Shown: one piece after another, positions 43,054 to 51,151 of the stretch
Numbering within the stretch: the stretch's first letter is position 1
Layout of the letters: every line of letters starts with the position of its first letter
NCBI GenBank assembly: GCA_964424105.1
Contig: CAYRHJ010000030.1
Location: 62,001 to 126,000, forward strand
DNA length: 64,000 nt
Source: CAYRHJ01 sp964424105
Lineage (GTDB): Bacteria > Planctomycetota > Phycisphaerae > UBA1845
Direction of reading: 5' to 3'
Made by a program: the position numbers and the translations under genes
Notes under the pieces: generated by a model
What the model was told of the DNA's origin: nothing
The model's input: only the letters and a program-made list of their open reading frames with translations
Database searches by the model: none

Positions 43054-44934
43054 CTATGGCGCGGGCGCCTCCGATTTGGACTCCGCAAGAATCCGTTCGA
43101 TGTCGGATTTCAGCCGTCGGCCCCCCAGATGGCCGGGCAGAAGCTTCCCATCTCGACCGATGACGATTATTTGCGGCAAGTATTCAACCCCGCACGTCTC
43201 CGCTGCCGGCTGAGCGCCGCTTTCGTCGCCGAAGACCTGTGGCCAAGTCATCTTTTTTTCATCAACAAATTGACGAAACTTTTTTTCGGAAAGCCCGGCG
43301 TCGAGACTGATACCGACCATCAGAAAATCCTCCCGACTTCCGAACGCGGCAAAAGCCTCGGCCAAGTGCGGAATCTCCGCCACGCAGGGTCCACACCACG
43401 TCGCCCAAAAATCGAGCAGGACGACTTTCCCCTCGTATTGCGACGTGTTGATCTTTTTTCCGTCCAACGTCGTCAGTTCCAACGGTGGAACCGGATGACC
43501 GACGAGCAACTTGGCCACGGTCGGCGGGGAATCACTTTGATCGGTCACTTCAAATCGGTGATCGTCCTTTCCGGGGGTGACCTGTTGATTCAACAGCGGT
43601 TCATAGCCTGGCGCGATGACGGACACCTCGAAGCCTTCGACCGGCACGTTCTGCATGACAAATCGGCCATCCGCACCGGAAAGCGTCTGGGCCCCCAACG
43701 TCGATTTTCCCAACCACTTCGTCGCGCAGATGAACGCACCCCCGACCGGTTGGCCAGCCTGATTCACGACCACGCCGCCGGCCACTTGAGCGGGTGCCAA
43801 CGCGAAATCATGCTTAACGAATTCGCCCGCGGCCACGGTTACGGTCGCAAGCTGTGGGGCATATCCGTTCAAATAGATGGTGACGGCTGACTCGCCCGGC
43901 GGCACGCCGACCACCTCGTACGTTCCGTCGGCGACGGTCCACGCCCGCCGTAATCTGCTGGTATCGCCCTCGCCCACCGTGACCCGTGCACCGTATAGCT
44001 CGTTTTCCGTCTCGGCGTCGATGACCTTGCCGACGACTATTCCGGCCCGATGCAGAATCAGTTCATGTCTGGACAGATGCGCATCCGCCGGCAGATCGAT
44101 CTCGCGCTCGAATCCATGGTCGGAGATGTAGGAATCGTGATTAAGCTTGATGTGCAGGGTCGTCAATTCCAGGGACAGCCCCGCGATGGCTGCGCGACCC
44201 GCGTCATCCGTGACGGTTGTGCGATAATCCCCGCGGTCATCGTCCATGATTTCGACGGTGACATCCGCCACGGGGCGACCGTCCGTGTCCCGCGCGATCA
44301 ATTCCACGATGCGTTCCGGCGGCAGGCTGATCCTCAACGGGCCATCATCGTCATCGGCATGCCATGGATGATGCGTGCGGGCGAATCCGTCCTTTTCAAC
44401 CGTAATCTCGCCTTCGCCCGGAATGATGTTCGCGATCTGAAACGATCCGTCATCTTGCGTGTCGGCGGATTGGGCGAACGTGCCGATGGTCAGCTTCACC
44501 TTCGCACCAGCCACGGGAGTTCCATCCGACGAGCGCACGACGACGCCGCCGATCAAGTGCGAGCCCGATAGCGTCAGATCGACGAACGGCGGCCAAACTT
44601 CAACCTTGTATTCGATGACTCGCCGCGCGTCCTGATACCCCGACTTGTGAAACACAAGCGTGTACTCGCCCGCCGCCGCGTCGGCCAGCGAAACCTTGAA
44701 ATCGCCATAACCGTTGGAAGTCGTCCGAACCAGCGGTTTGCTATCGGTCTCGGCGCTTCCTTGCAGCAGCATGACTTCGACACCCTCCACGCCGCCGCCC
44801 ATGTGATCGTACACCTGTCCTTCCGCCACGGTGCGGTCCGATGGTGCAGCCTGCTCCGCATCTTGCGCCGATCCCCTGCCGACCCCAGCCATCACCAGCA
44901 ACAACGCGAGCATGCCGATGAAACGTGGTTGCAT
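43054..44934 (-). CDS. Exported protein with repeated carboxypeptidase-regulatory domains and a C-terminal thioredoxin domain
   Basis: 626 residues from ATG 44934, giving a signal peptide (about 1-23). Upstream the same frame continues only through a dispersed repeat. There are about five CarboxypepD_reg-type beta-sandwich units (for example VAEGQVYDHMGGGVEGVEV, GGVVVRSSDGTPVAGAKV, GKVIDAETENELYGARV, GGVVVNQAGQPVGGAFI). The C-terminal 140 residues are a TlpA/ResA-like thioredoxin domain with WCGPC in LLDFWATWCGPCVAEIPHL and the cis-Pro at YLPQIIVI. It probably works in the periplasm as a thiol-disulphide protein bound to a surface partner. Confidence 0.88.
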   Translation of the reverse strand: MQPRFIGMLALLLVMAGVGRGSAQDAEQAAPSDRTVAEGQVYDHMGGGVEGVEVMLLQGSAETDSKPLVRTTSNGYGDFKVSLADAAAGEYTLVFHKSGYQDARRVIEYKVEVWPPFVDLTLSGSHLIGGVVVRSSDGTPVAGAKVKLTIGTFAQSADTQDDGSFQIANIIPGEGEITVEKDGFARTHHPWHADDDDGPLRISLPPERIVELIARDTDGRPVADVTVEIMDDDRGDYRTTVTDDAGRAAIAGLSLELTTLHIKLNHDSYISDHGFEREIDLPADAHLSRHELILHRAGIVVGKVIDAETENELYGARVTVGEGDTSRLRRAWTVADGTYEVVGVPPGESAVTIYLNGYAPQLATVTVAAGEFVKHDFALAPAQVAGGVVVNQAGQPVGGAFICATKWLGKSTLGAQTLSGADGRFVMQNVPVEGFEVSVIAPGYEPLLNQQVTPGKDDHRFEVTDQSDSPPTVAKLLVGHPVPPLELTTLDGKKINTSQYEGKVVLLDFWATWCGPCVAEIPHLAEAFAAFGSREDFLMVGISLDAGLSEKKFRQFVDEKKMTWPQVFGDESGAQPAAETCGVEYLPQIIVIGRDGKLLPGHLGGRRLKSDIERILAESKSEAPAP

Positions 44935-44965
44935 GCTTCGAATACCAAGTGCGCCAAAATGAACC

Positions 44966-44990
44966 AAGCCGCAACCGTCAGGGAGCGGCG
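44966..44990 (+). repeat. Dispersed repeat, family 2
   Basis: AAGCCGCAACCGTCAGGGAGCGG differs from the 41815 copy at two positions and lies just before the carboxypeptidase-regulatory gene start on the other strand. Confidence 0.65.
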
Positions 44991-45252
44991 TTGGGGCCCA
45001 TTCCTGGCGAGTTGATTTAGACGCACTAAATGTTTCGATTTCCGCAGTATTCAAGTTACGCGTTCCATCACGACCCGCAATCGGCCGTTCGAATCCCACT
45101 CCTATGGCACCGCGCAAACGTCATTCCACACACATTCAGGATCGCGAAAACTTCACGGCCTGCGGAATCAAATCGTCCGCCCTATCAGAATAGCTTTTGT
45201 TCAATCGAATGTCACCTGCAATGGCCGCGCGGGTATAATAATCGCGCCTAAA

Positions 45253-45278
45253 TTAACAGAGCCGCGACCGTGGGGGGC
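45253..45278 (+). repeat. Dispersed repeat, family 2 (partial)
   Basis: TTAACAGAGCCGCGACCGTG has the same opening as the copies at 41806 and 51561, then diverges. Confidence 0.6.
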
Positions 45279-45381
45279 CGATTCCGGCCGGGTCTATTCA
45301 GGCGCCATAGATCGTCGGCTTCGCCCATTGAGTCGACAATGCCCACGTGGTCCATTGCCCCGCCGGGGCAACGGATGGTAG

Positions 45382-45420
45382 CCACGGGTGAAGTCCGCCG
45401 TTGGCGGACGGAACCCGTGG
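45382..45420. repeat. Interrupted long hairpin
   Basis: CCACGGGT (45382-45389) pairs with ACCCGTGG (45413-45420) and inside it TCCGCC (45394-45399) pairs with GGCGGA (45403-45408). It lies 94 bases before the next gene; it could be a mobile palindrome or part of the leader. Confidence 0.55.
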
Positions 45421-45513
45421 ATGGCGATCACCCTTGATTCTGCCCGCCCCGGACGGGGCGGAGGACGTTCGCAAATTGGATTTTGGTGTTGACAAAGCAC
45501 CAGGTAACCGACG

Positions 45514-46422
45514 ATGAGACCATTCCAACGAATCCAGTTTAGACGGCTGATCCTGGCGGTCGCGATATTTGCAACGGCTTCCATCGTCGCGGGCATGCGA
45601 CAATGGAAACGCGTTCCGCTGATGCACGGGCAAATCGCGAGTGACGAACTCGTCGAACTGTCCGGCTTGGTACGGGCTGACGCCGCCGGTGAATTCTGGG
45701 GCCACAACGACTCGGGTCATCCGCCCGTCATCTTTCGATTCAATGATCGCGGTCAGGTTCGTCAACGAGTGGTCGTCTCCGGCGCCGCGAACATCGATTG
45801 GGAAGCGATGACGACCGATGATCGAGGCCGATTGCTCATCGCTGACGTGGGGGACAACGCGCGGCGGAGAGGCCAATATACCATCTATCAAATCGCTGAA
45901 CCGCGCGCCGACGCCGACGAAGTCACCGTTCAAGCCACCTATCGGTTCACCTACCCCGATGGTCGATCGCGCGATTGCGAGGCCATCTTTTCGATGAATC
46001 GCGACGTCTACATCATCACCAAGGAAATGTCGCCGCAGGCGTCGCCAACTGTCTATCGACTCGATGGATTCAATGGTGACACCGACCGATACGGGCTTCG
46101 CAAGGACGATGGCAATCCAACGGTGGACGCGCCGTCTACGGAACGGAAACTGCGCGTGACAAAAGTCGGTTCACTGGGCCTCGACGAACCGCTGACTGAC
46201 GCCTCCTGGTCATCTGAGCTGAAACTATTGGCCGTGCTGACCTACGGCGGGGTCTATTTGCATCGCGTCGAATCCGAGGCGCAGCTTCTCGATCCGCCCG
46301 TCCGTCACATCGACGGTTTTTTCGGACAATGCGAGGCGCTGTGCTTCGATGGGCAGGACGTCATTGTGACGAATGAACCGGGCATGATCTGGCGATTCCC
46401 GACGGCCGATGAAGCGCCCTGA
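45514..46422 (+). CDS. Exported beta-propeller-like protein, function unknown
   Basis: 302 residues with an N-terminal hydrophobic anchor (about 10-28). The order LVELSGLVRADAAGEFWGHNDSG, NIDWEAMTTDDRGRLLIADVGDN, YTIYQIAEP, DCEAIFSMNRDVYIITKE and a final CEALCFDGQDVIVTNEPG matches a recurring bacterial propeller family related to esterase-like phytase domains. The DWEA and DVGDN strands are its best-conserved parts. Substrate unknown. It lies 160 bases upstream of the efflux genes. Confidence 0.72.
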   Translation: MRPFQRIQFRRLILAVAIFATASIVAGMRQWKRVPLMHGQIASDELVELSGLVRADAAGEFWGHNDSGHPPVIFRFNDRGQVRQRVVVSGAANIDWEAMTTDDRGRLLIADVGDNARRRGQYTIYQIAEPRADADEVTVQATYRFTYPDGRSRDCEAIFSMNRDVYIITKEMSPQASPTVYRLDGFNGDTDRYGLRKDDGNPTVDAPSTERKLRVTKVGSLGLDEPLTDASWSSELKLLAVLTYGGVYLHRVESEAQLLDPPVRHIDGFFGQCEALCFDGQDVIVTNEPGMIWRFPTADEAP

Positions 46423-46584
46423 TCGCCGCCCCGTCGGCAACAGACGGACGCAGTCCCCGCCGGTCGTTCGACGCCCAGGGACACAAGAATCACAGAAACA
46501 TTCGAATCACCTGTTTCACCCGTCATGACAATATCGTACAGGCCTGCCTTGACAATCGCACGGTGGACGTGTGTGGTGTGCGGC

Positions 46585-48387
46585 ATGCGGTCCGGGCTAA
46601 TCACGGTTGTGACCATCGCGATCCTAGCGCCGATTGCCGGCGGATGTCGGCAGCAGTGGTTCATCGACTCCGCGGACCGGGAAGTCGCCACCCTGATCGC
46701 CACCCGACAGAATGCGGCCATAGGCTTCACGACGGGCGCCCACATCGGCAATGAAGACGGCAACATCGGGTCTGACCGCGGCATGTACCAGTTTGTGCCC
46801 TCGCCGATCGACGCCGACGTTCCACAAGAATTCAAGCAGGCTACGATCGGTTCCGATCCAGCCGACCAATCAGCGCCGACTGACGATTCCAACAGCAAGC
46901 GTCATTCCGGCGAACGCTGGAATCCAGAAATCGGCACCGCGGATTTCCAAGAACCGTTACAGGAATCCTCCGAATCCATTTCGCGGCAACCCTTCGGCCT
47001 ATCGGATTGCATGGCCTACGCCATCCGCCATTCCCGCGAGTACCAGTCCGAAAAGGAAATTCTGTATCTGACCGCCCTGGATCTGACGCTCGAACGATTT
47101 CTGTGGACGCCGCGCTTCGTCGAAAGCGTGTTAAGTATCGGTTACGACAACGCAGGCCAAGCCGCCGACTGGGATCAGGCGTTTTCCGCCGTCAGCCGAT
47201 TCGCTGTGGAGCAACGACTACCATTCGGCGGCGAGGTGACGGCTCGCGTCATTCATTCCCTGATACGCAGCGTGAGCGACAACGTCACCACGGGCGAATC
47301 CGGGCAGGTCATTTTGGAAACCCGACTGCCGCTGTTGCGCGGTGCCGGCAGGGTCGCCTATGAAAGCCGCTACCAGTCCGAACGCGAACTGATTTACGCG
47401 ATCCGCGCCTTTGAACGATTTCGAAGGCGATTCCTCGTCGACGTCGCCAGTGACTATTTCACCCTGCTGTCCGACAAAGCCCAGATCGATAGCGCCGAGT
47501 CGCAAGCGGAGATTCTAGCCAAGGACTACGCCAAAGCACAGGCACTCGCCGACGCCGAGCGAACCTTGGCCATCGAGTCCGATCGTGCCCGCGTATCCTT
47601 GTTGAACGCCCAGAACGCCGCGGTCAACGCTCGCGAGCGATACGAGACGAACTTGGACGCCTTCAAAATCCGCATCGGCATGCCCACCATCCAGCCCATC
47701 GATATCGTCGAAGAAGAGATGGACCTGCAAGATCCCGATGTCGCCGAAGGCGCCGCCATCGAGACGGCTTTGAAATATCGACTCGACCTCCTGAATACAC
47801 GCGATCGCATCGACGACGCCCGGCGCGGAGTCCTCGTAGCCAAGAACAACCTCCTGCCGCAAATCGACCTGCGCGGCGGAGCGACGCTCGATACCGACCC
47901 GGAACACCTGAACACCACCGGCTTCAACACGGATCGAACCGGCTGGTTCGCCGGCGTGGACGTGGAAATCCCCCTGAATCGGCAACTGGAGCGAAACGAT
48001 TATCGGAGCAGCTTGATCCGCCTGAGACGGACGGAACGTCAATATGACGAAGCCAAGGACACCGTTCGCCTGGAAGTGCGGCGAGCCATTCGCCGTCTCG
48101 CCCAAACCAAGGCCAGCATCGAAATTCAGGCCCAGAACATCCCCATCAACGAATTTCGAGCGGCCATGGCTCGCACCAAGTATGACCTGGGAGAGCTGAA
48201 TTCGAACCGCGACGTCGTTGAAGCCGAGGATGATCTGCGATCCGCCCGAAACGATTTCGCCGAGGCCCAATCGCAATTCCGCCGGGCAGTCGTGGAATTC
48301 CTGCGCGACACCGGAACGCTGCGTGTCGAAGACAACGGCCTATGGATGCGAGATTCCGTCACTCCTCCCGCCGCCGATGACCCGTAA
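46585..48387 (+). CDS. TolC-family outer-membrane efflux lipoprotein
   Basis: 600 residues from ATG 46585, which gives a lipoprotein signal with lipobox AGGC at about residue 20; an in-frame ATG at 46525 would add 20 residues. The OEP domain is typical: long Ala/Arg/Glu-rich helices with LARADAERTLAIESDRARVSLLNAQNAAVNARE, then IRIGMP, and RLDLLNTRDRIDDARRGVLVAKNNLLPQIDL. Near the N-terminus a stretch reading RHSGERWNPE is the in-frame translation of a dispersed repeat at 46904-46923. It should form the outer-membrane channel for the HlyD-type adaptor encoded 250 bases downstream. Confidence 0.88.
   Translation: MRSGLITVVTIAILAPIAGGCRQQWFIDSADREVATLIATRQNAAIGFTTGAHIGNEDGNIGSDRGMYQFVPSPIDADVPQEFKQATIGSDPADQSAPTDDSNSKRHSGERWNPEIGTADFQEPLQESSESISRQPFGLSDCMAYAIRHSREYQSEKEILYLTALDLTLERFLWTPRFVESVLSIGYDNAGQAADWDQAFSAVSRFAVEQRLPFGGEVTARVIHSLIRSVSDNVTTGESGQVILETRLPLLRGAGRVAYESRYQSERELIYAIRAFERFRRRFLVDVASDYFTLLSDKAQIDSAESQAEILAKDYAKAQALADAERTLAIESDRARVSLLNAQNAAVNARERYETNLDAFKIRIGMPTIQPIDIVEEEMDLQDPDVAEGAAIETALKYRLDLLNTRDRIDDARRGVLVAKNNLLPQIDLRGGATLDTDPEHLNTTGFNTDRTGWFAGVDVEIPLNRQLERNDYRSSLIRLRRTERQYDEAKDTVRLEVRRAIRRLAQTKASIEIQAQNIPINEFRAAMARTKYDLGELNSNRDVVEAEDDLRSARNDFAEAQSQFRRAVVEFLRDTGTLRVEDNGLWMRDSVTPPAADDP
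46904..46923 (+). repeat. Dispersed palindromic repeat, family 1, in frame inside the TolC-family gene
   Basis: ATTCCGGC-GAAC-GCTGGAAT, one mismatch from a perfect palindrome, with the usual GTC before and CCAGAA after. It is read through as RHSGERWNPE. Confidence 0.85.
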
Positions 48388-48455
48388 GACACTGAACCCC
48401 CGCTTCAAAGTCACGAACCTGACAAGTATACACGAAATCAAATGATTGATTATGA

Positions 48456-48484
48456 TTGGTGCAGCGTGCGATTTGTCGTAGAAT
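48456..48484 (+). promoter_or_regulatory. Possible promoter for the adaptor gene
   Basis: TTGGTG (48456-48461), 17 bases, then TAGAAT (48479-48484), 150 bases before the adaptor start. The -35 is weak. Confidence 0.3.
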
Positions 48485-48635
48485 ACTACAGTTACTCGGT
48501 TTGCGCCCCGTATCGATCGGCGATGTCCGGGCCTTCCAAACCGCGTCCGCCGAAATAGAATTAGAATTGAGTGGCTGTTTGATTCCGGCGGGCGGCGCCA
48601 ATTGAAACGATCCTTCTGACATAAAGGTCAACATC

Positions 48636-50285
48636 ATGTCGACGACGTCGCTGGCACAGGCCACAGTAGCCTTGAAGCAAGAACCCCATCCGCCTTCCCG
48701 AACGACCCATCCGCAGGTGCGTCGGCGGTCGCGCTGGTGGTTGGTCTTCTTGATCGTCGTCGGACTCCCCACCGGCTGGTTGGTGCTTGGCGCCCTGCCC
48801 CGCACACCCACCGAAGTCGCCAGCGCTCATCTACTCGGTCGTAGATCGTTTCCCGTCGTCATCGAAGCCAAGGGCGAGTTGAAAGCAAAGAATTCCATCG
48901 ACATCAAGAGTAAGGTCGAAGGTCGAAGCACCATCATCTGGGTCATCGAGGAAGGGACCACGGTGGCTGAGGGTGAACTATTGGTCCGTTTGGCCAGTGA
49001 CGAAATCGAGGACAAGATTCGGCAGGAAGAAGCCTCCGAAGCCAGCGCCATCGCCGCATTGGAAGCAGCCGTCAAAGACCTGGAAATCCTCATCGATCAA
49101 AATAAAGCCGACATCCGCAAAGCGGAATGGGCGCTCGAAGCGGCGCAGATCGATAGCAAGAAATACACGGAGGGCGACGCCAAGAAGGCCCAGATGGACG
49201 CCGAACTGGAAATCGAACGCACCCAGCAGATGTACGAGCGTGCCAAGCTCGATTTCGACGCCGCGAAACAGCTCAAAGAACAGAACTTTATCACCACCAG
49301 CGAACTGCTCCGCGATGAGTTTGAACTGAAAGAAGCCATCCGCTCCCTCGAAAAGGCCAAGCTCAGCATGGAGATTCTCGAAAAATACACCTATCCCAAG
49401 GACATGCGGCAGCGAGAATCCGACGTCCAAGAGGCCACGAAAGACCTGGAACGCGTCAGGAAAAGTGCCCTGGCCAAGGAAGCTCAGAAACACGCTGACG
49501 TCGAAGCCAAGAAAGCCAATCTGCTCAACATTCAGACCAATCTCAAAAAACTGCGAGAGCAGAATGAGTTTTGCGAAATCAAGGCGCCCTCGCCAGGGTT
49601 GGTCGTGTTTGACACCGGGCACCGATGGGACCCCCGCAAGATCACCGAGGGCAGCGAAGTCTTCGAGCGACAGACCATTGTCACCCTCCCCGACCCTTCC
49701 GTCATGATCGTCAGCGTCCGCATCCACGAAGCCAAGACCAATCAGATCGAACTGGGTCAACAAGTGAACGTGGACATCGAAGGGGTTCCAGGCCGAAAAT
49801 TCACCGGGAAAGTCAGCAAGATCGCACCGCTGGCGGATTCACGCAATCAATGGCTCAACCCCGACCTGAAGGAATACGAAACCGAAATCACGCTCGACCA
49901 ATCCGAAGAAAGTCTCAAGCCCGGTATGACCGCCCGAGCCGAAATCATCGTGGCCGAGCTGACCGACGTCCCCGCCCTCCCGCTCCAATCCGTCTACAGC
50001 AAAGCCGGAAAACAATACGTCTTCCATCCCGACGGCAAGGGGGGTGAGCCGGTCGAAGTCCAGCTTGGGCAATCCGGAAATGAATTCGTCGAGGTCCTCT
50101 CTGGAATCAGTGTCGGGCAAAAGGTACTGTTGGCCATTAGCGACGAAGCCAAGCGACGACTGCCCGATACAAAACCGGGCGAAGCGAATGCAGCCGATGT
50201 AAGTAGCGGCAGACCGAAAGCGCAGACATCAAGCGGCGGCAGCCGTGGTTCCCGCCCGGGAGGTCGCTCGCAGCGACGAGGTTAG
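48636..50285 (+). CDS. HlyD/RND-type periplasmic adaptor protein
   Basis: 549 residues. An N-terminal membrane segment (about 34-53) is followed by a lipoyl-like half (VVIEAKGELKAKNSIDIKSKVEG), a very long helical hairpin (about 115-305, Glu/Lys/Ala-rich), the second lipoyl half (EFCEIKAPSPGLVVF), a beta-barrel (LGQQVNVDIEGVPGRKFTGKVSKI) and a membrane-proximal domain. The C-terminus is a Gly/Ser/Arg-rich tail. It links an inner-membrane transporter to the TolC-family protein encoded upstream. An ABC ATPase follows after 128 bases. Confidence 0.9.
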   Translation: MSTTSLAQATVALKQEPHPPSRTTHPQVRRRSRWWLVFLIVVGLPTGWLVLGALPRTPTEVASAHLLGRRSFPVVIEAKGELKAKNSIDIKSKVEGRSTIIWVIEEGTTVAEGELLVRLASDEIEDKIRQEEASEASAIAALEAAVKDLEILIDQNKADIRKAEWALEAAQIDSKKYTEGDAKKAQMDAELEIERTQQMYERAKLDFDAAKQLKEQNFITTSELLRDEFELKEAIRSLEKAKLSMEILEKYTYPKDMRQRESDVQEATKDLERVRKSALAKEAQKHADVEAKKANLLNIQTNLKKLREQNEFCEIKAPSPGLVVFDTGHRWDPRKITEGSEVFERQTIVTLPDPSVMIVSVRIHEAKTNQIELGQQVNVDIEGVPGRKFTGKVSKIAPLADSRNQWLNPDLKEYETEITLDQSEESLKPGMTARAEIIVAELTDVPALPLQSVYSKAGKQYVFHPDGKGGEPVEVQLGQSGNEFVEVLSGISVGQKVLLAISDEAKRRLPDTKPGEANAADVSSGRPKAQTSSGGSRGSRPGGRSQRRG

Positions 50286-50320
50286 CAGCCCAAGCTACGT
50301 TGGGGTGCTCGCGACTCCTT

Positions 50321-50370
50321 TTACCGAGCCGCGACCGTCGGCCTGCGCGTGTGCGCACGTAGACAGGTCA
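50321..50370 (+). repeat. Dispersed repeat, family 2 and a possible third family
   Basis: GAGCCGCGACCGTC at 50326-50339 is the family 2 core. The next 30 bases (GCCTGCGCGTGTGCGCACGT...) resemble the complement of 25226-25265. The element sits between the adaptor and ATPase genes. Confidence 0.55.
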
Positions 50371-50413
50371 CGAAGTGGCCTTTGGCGGACCCTGACCCGG
50401 TCTTGTCCTTGTT

Positions 50414-51151
50414 ATGACCAATCTCACCGCCTTCGTCGAAGACCTCACCAAGACCTACGCCATCCCCGGGACCGGCGTAGCCGTGGATGCACTGCGGGGA
50501 ATTTCGCTCGACTTCGTCGAGGGCGAGTCCGTGGCCATCTGCGGCGCCAGCGGCTCCGGTAAAAGCACGTTGATGAATCTCCTGGGATGTCTCGATCGAC
50601 CGACCAGTGGTCGATATTGCCTGGGCGGCGAAGACGTTTCCCAATTGGACGACGACGAGCTTTCCGACCTGCGCGGACGGCGCCTGGGATTCATCTTTCA
50701 GAATTTCAATCTGATCCCCCAGATGACCGTGCAGGAGAATGTCGAGGTCCCCTTGTTCTATCAAGGCGTCCCCGTCCAGCAACGCCGCGACCGCGCCTTA
50801 CGATTCATCGAACTCGTCGGTCTCGCCGATCGGGCCCATCATCGCCCCATGGAACTCTCCGGCGGACAGCAGCAACGCGTCGCCATCGCCCGGGCCCTGG
50901 TCAACGACCCCGTCCTCATCATGGCCGACGAACCCACCGGCAACTTGGATTCCGCAACCGGCGAGATGATCCTTTCCGTCTTCGATCGGCTCCATGATGA
51001 AGGGCGAACCATCATGTGCGTGACCCACGACAACAACGTCGCCCAGCGCTGCGACCGCATCGTCATCCTCCGCGACGGCCTCGTCGTGTCGGATGAACGC
51101 ACGCCCCGCGGCAACAGCCGACCCCTTCGCGGCTCAATGAAAGTCTCGTGA
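50414..51151 (+). CDS. MacB/LolD-type ABC transporter ATP-binding protein
   Basis: 245 residues. Walker A GASGSGKST, Q-loop FIFQNFNLIP, signature LSGGQQQRVAIARAL, Walker B VLIMADEPTGNLD and H-loop VTHD are intact. The N-terminal TKTYAIPGTGVAVDALRGISL and the LMNLLGCLDRPTSG stretch are those of the MacB/LolD/FtsE branch, which normally pairs with an FtsX-like permease. No permease gene follows; instead dnaE2 comes from the other strand and overlaps the last 18 bases. The energising unit of the efflux set is therefore complete only in part here. Confidence 0.93.
   Translation: MTNLTAFVEDLTKTYAIPGTGVAVDALRGISLDFVEGESVAICGASGSGKSTLMNLLGCLDRPTSGRYCLGGEDVSQLDDDELSDLRGRRLGFIFQNFNLIPQMTVQENVEVPLFYQGVPVQQRRDRALRFIELVGLADRAHHRPMELSGGQQQRVAIARALVNDPVLIMADEPTGNLDSATGEMILSVFDRLHDEGRTIMCVTHDNNVAQRCDRIVILRDGLVVSDERTPRGNSRPLRGSMKVS

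Larger units (their letters stand above)
44935..45513. other. Repeat-bearing spacer (about 580 bp)
   Basis: No gene is seen. It holds family 2 copies at 44966-44990 and 45253-45278 and a long hairpin at 45382-45420. Confidence 0.5.
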
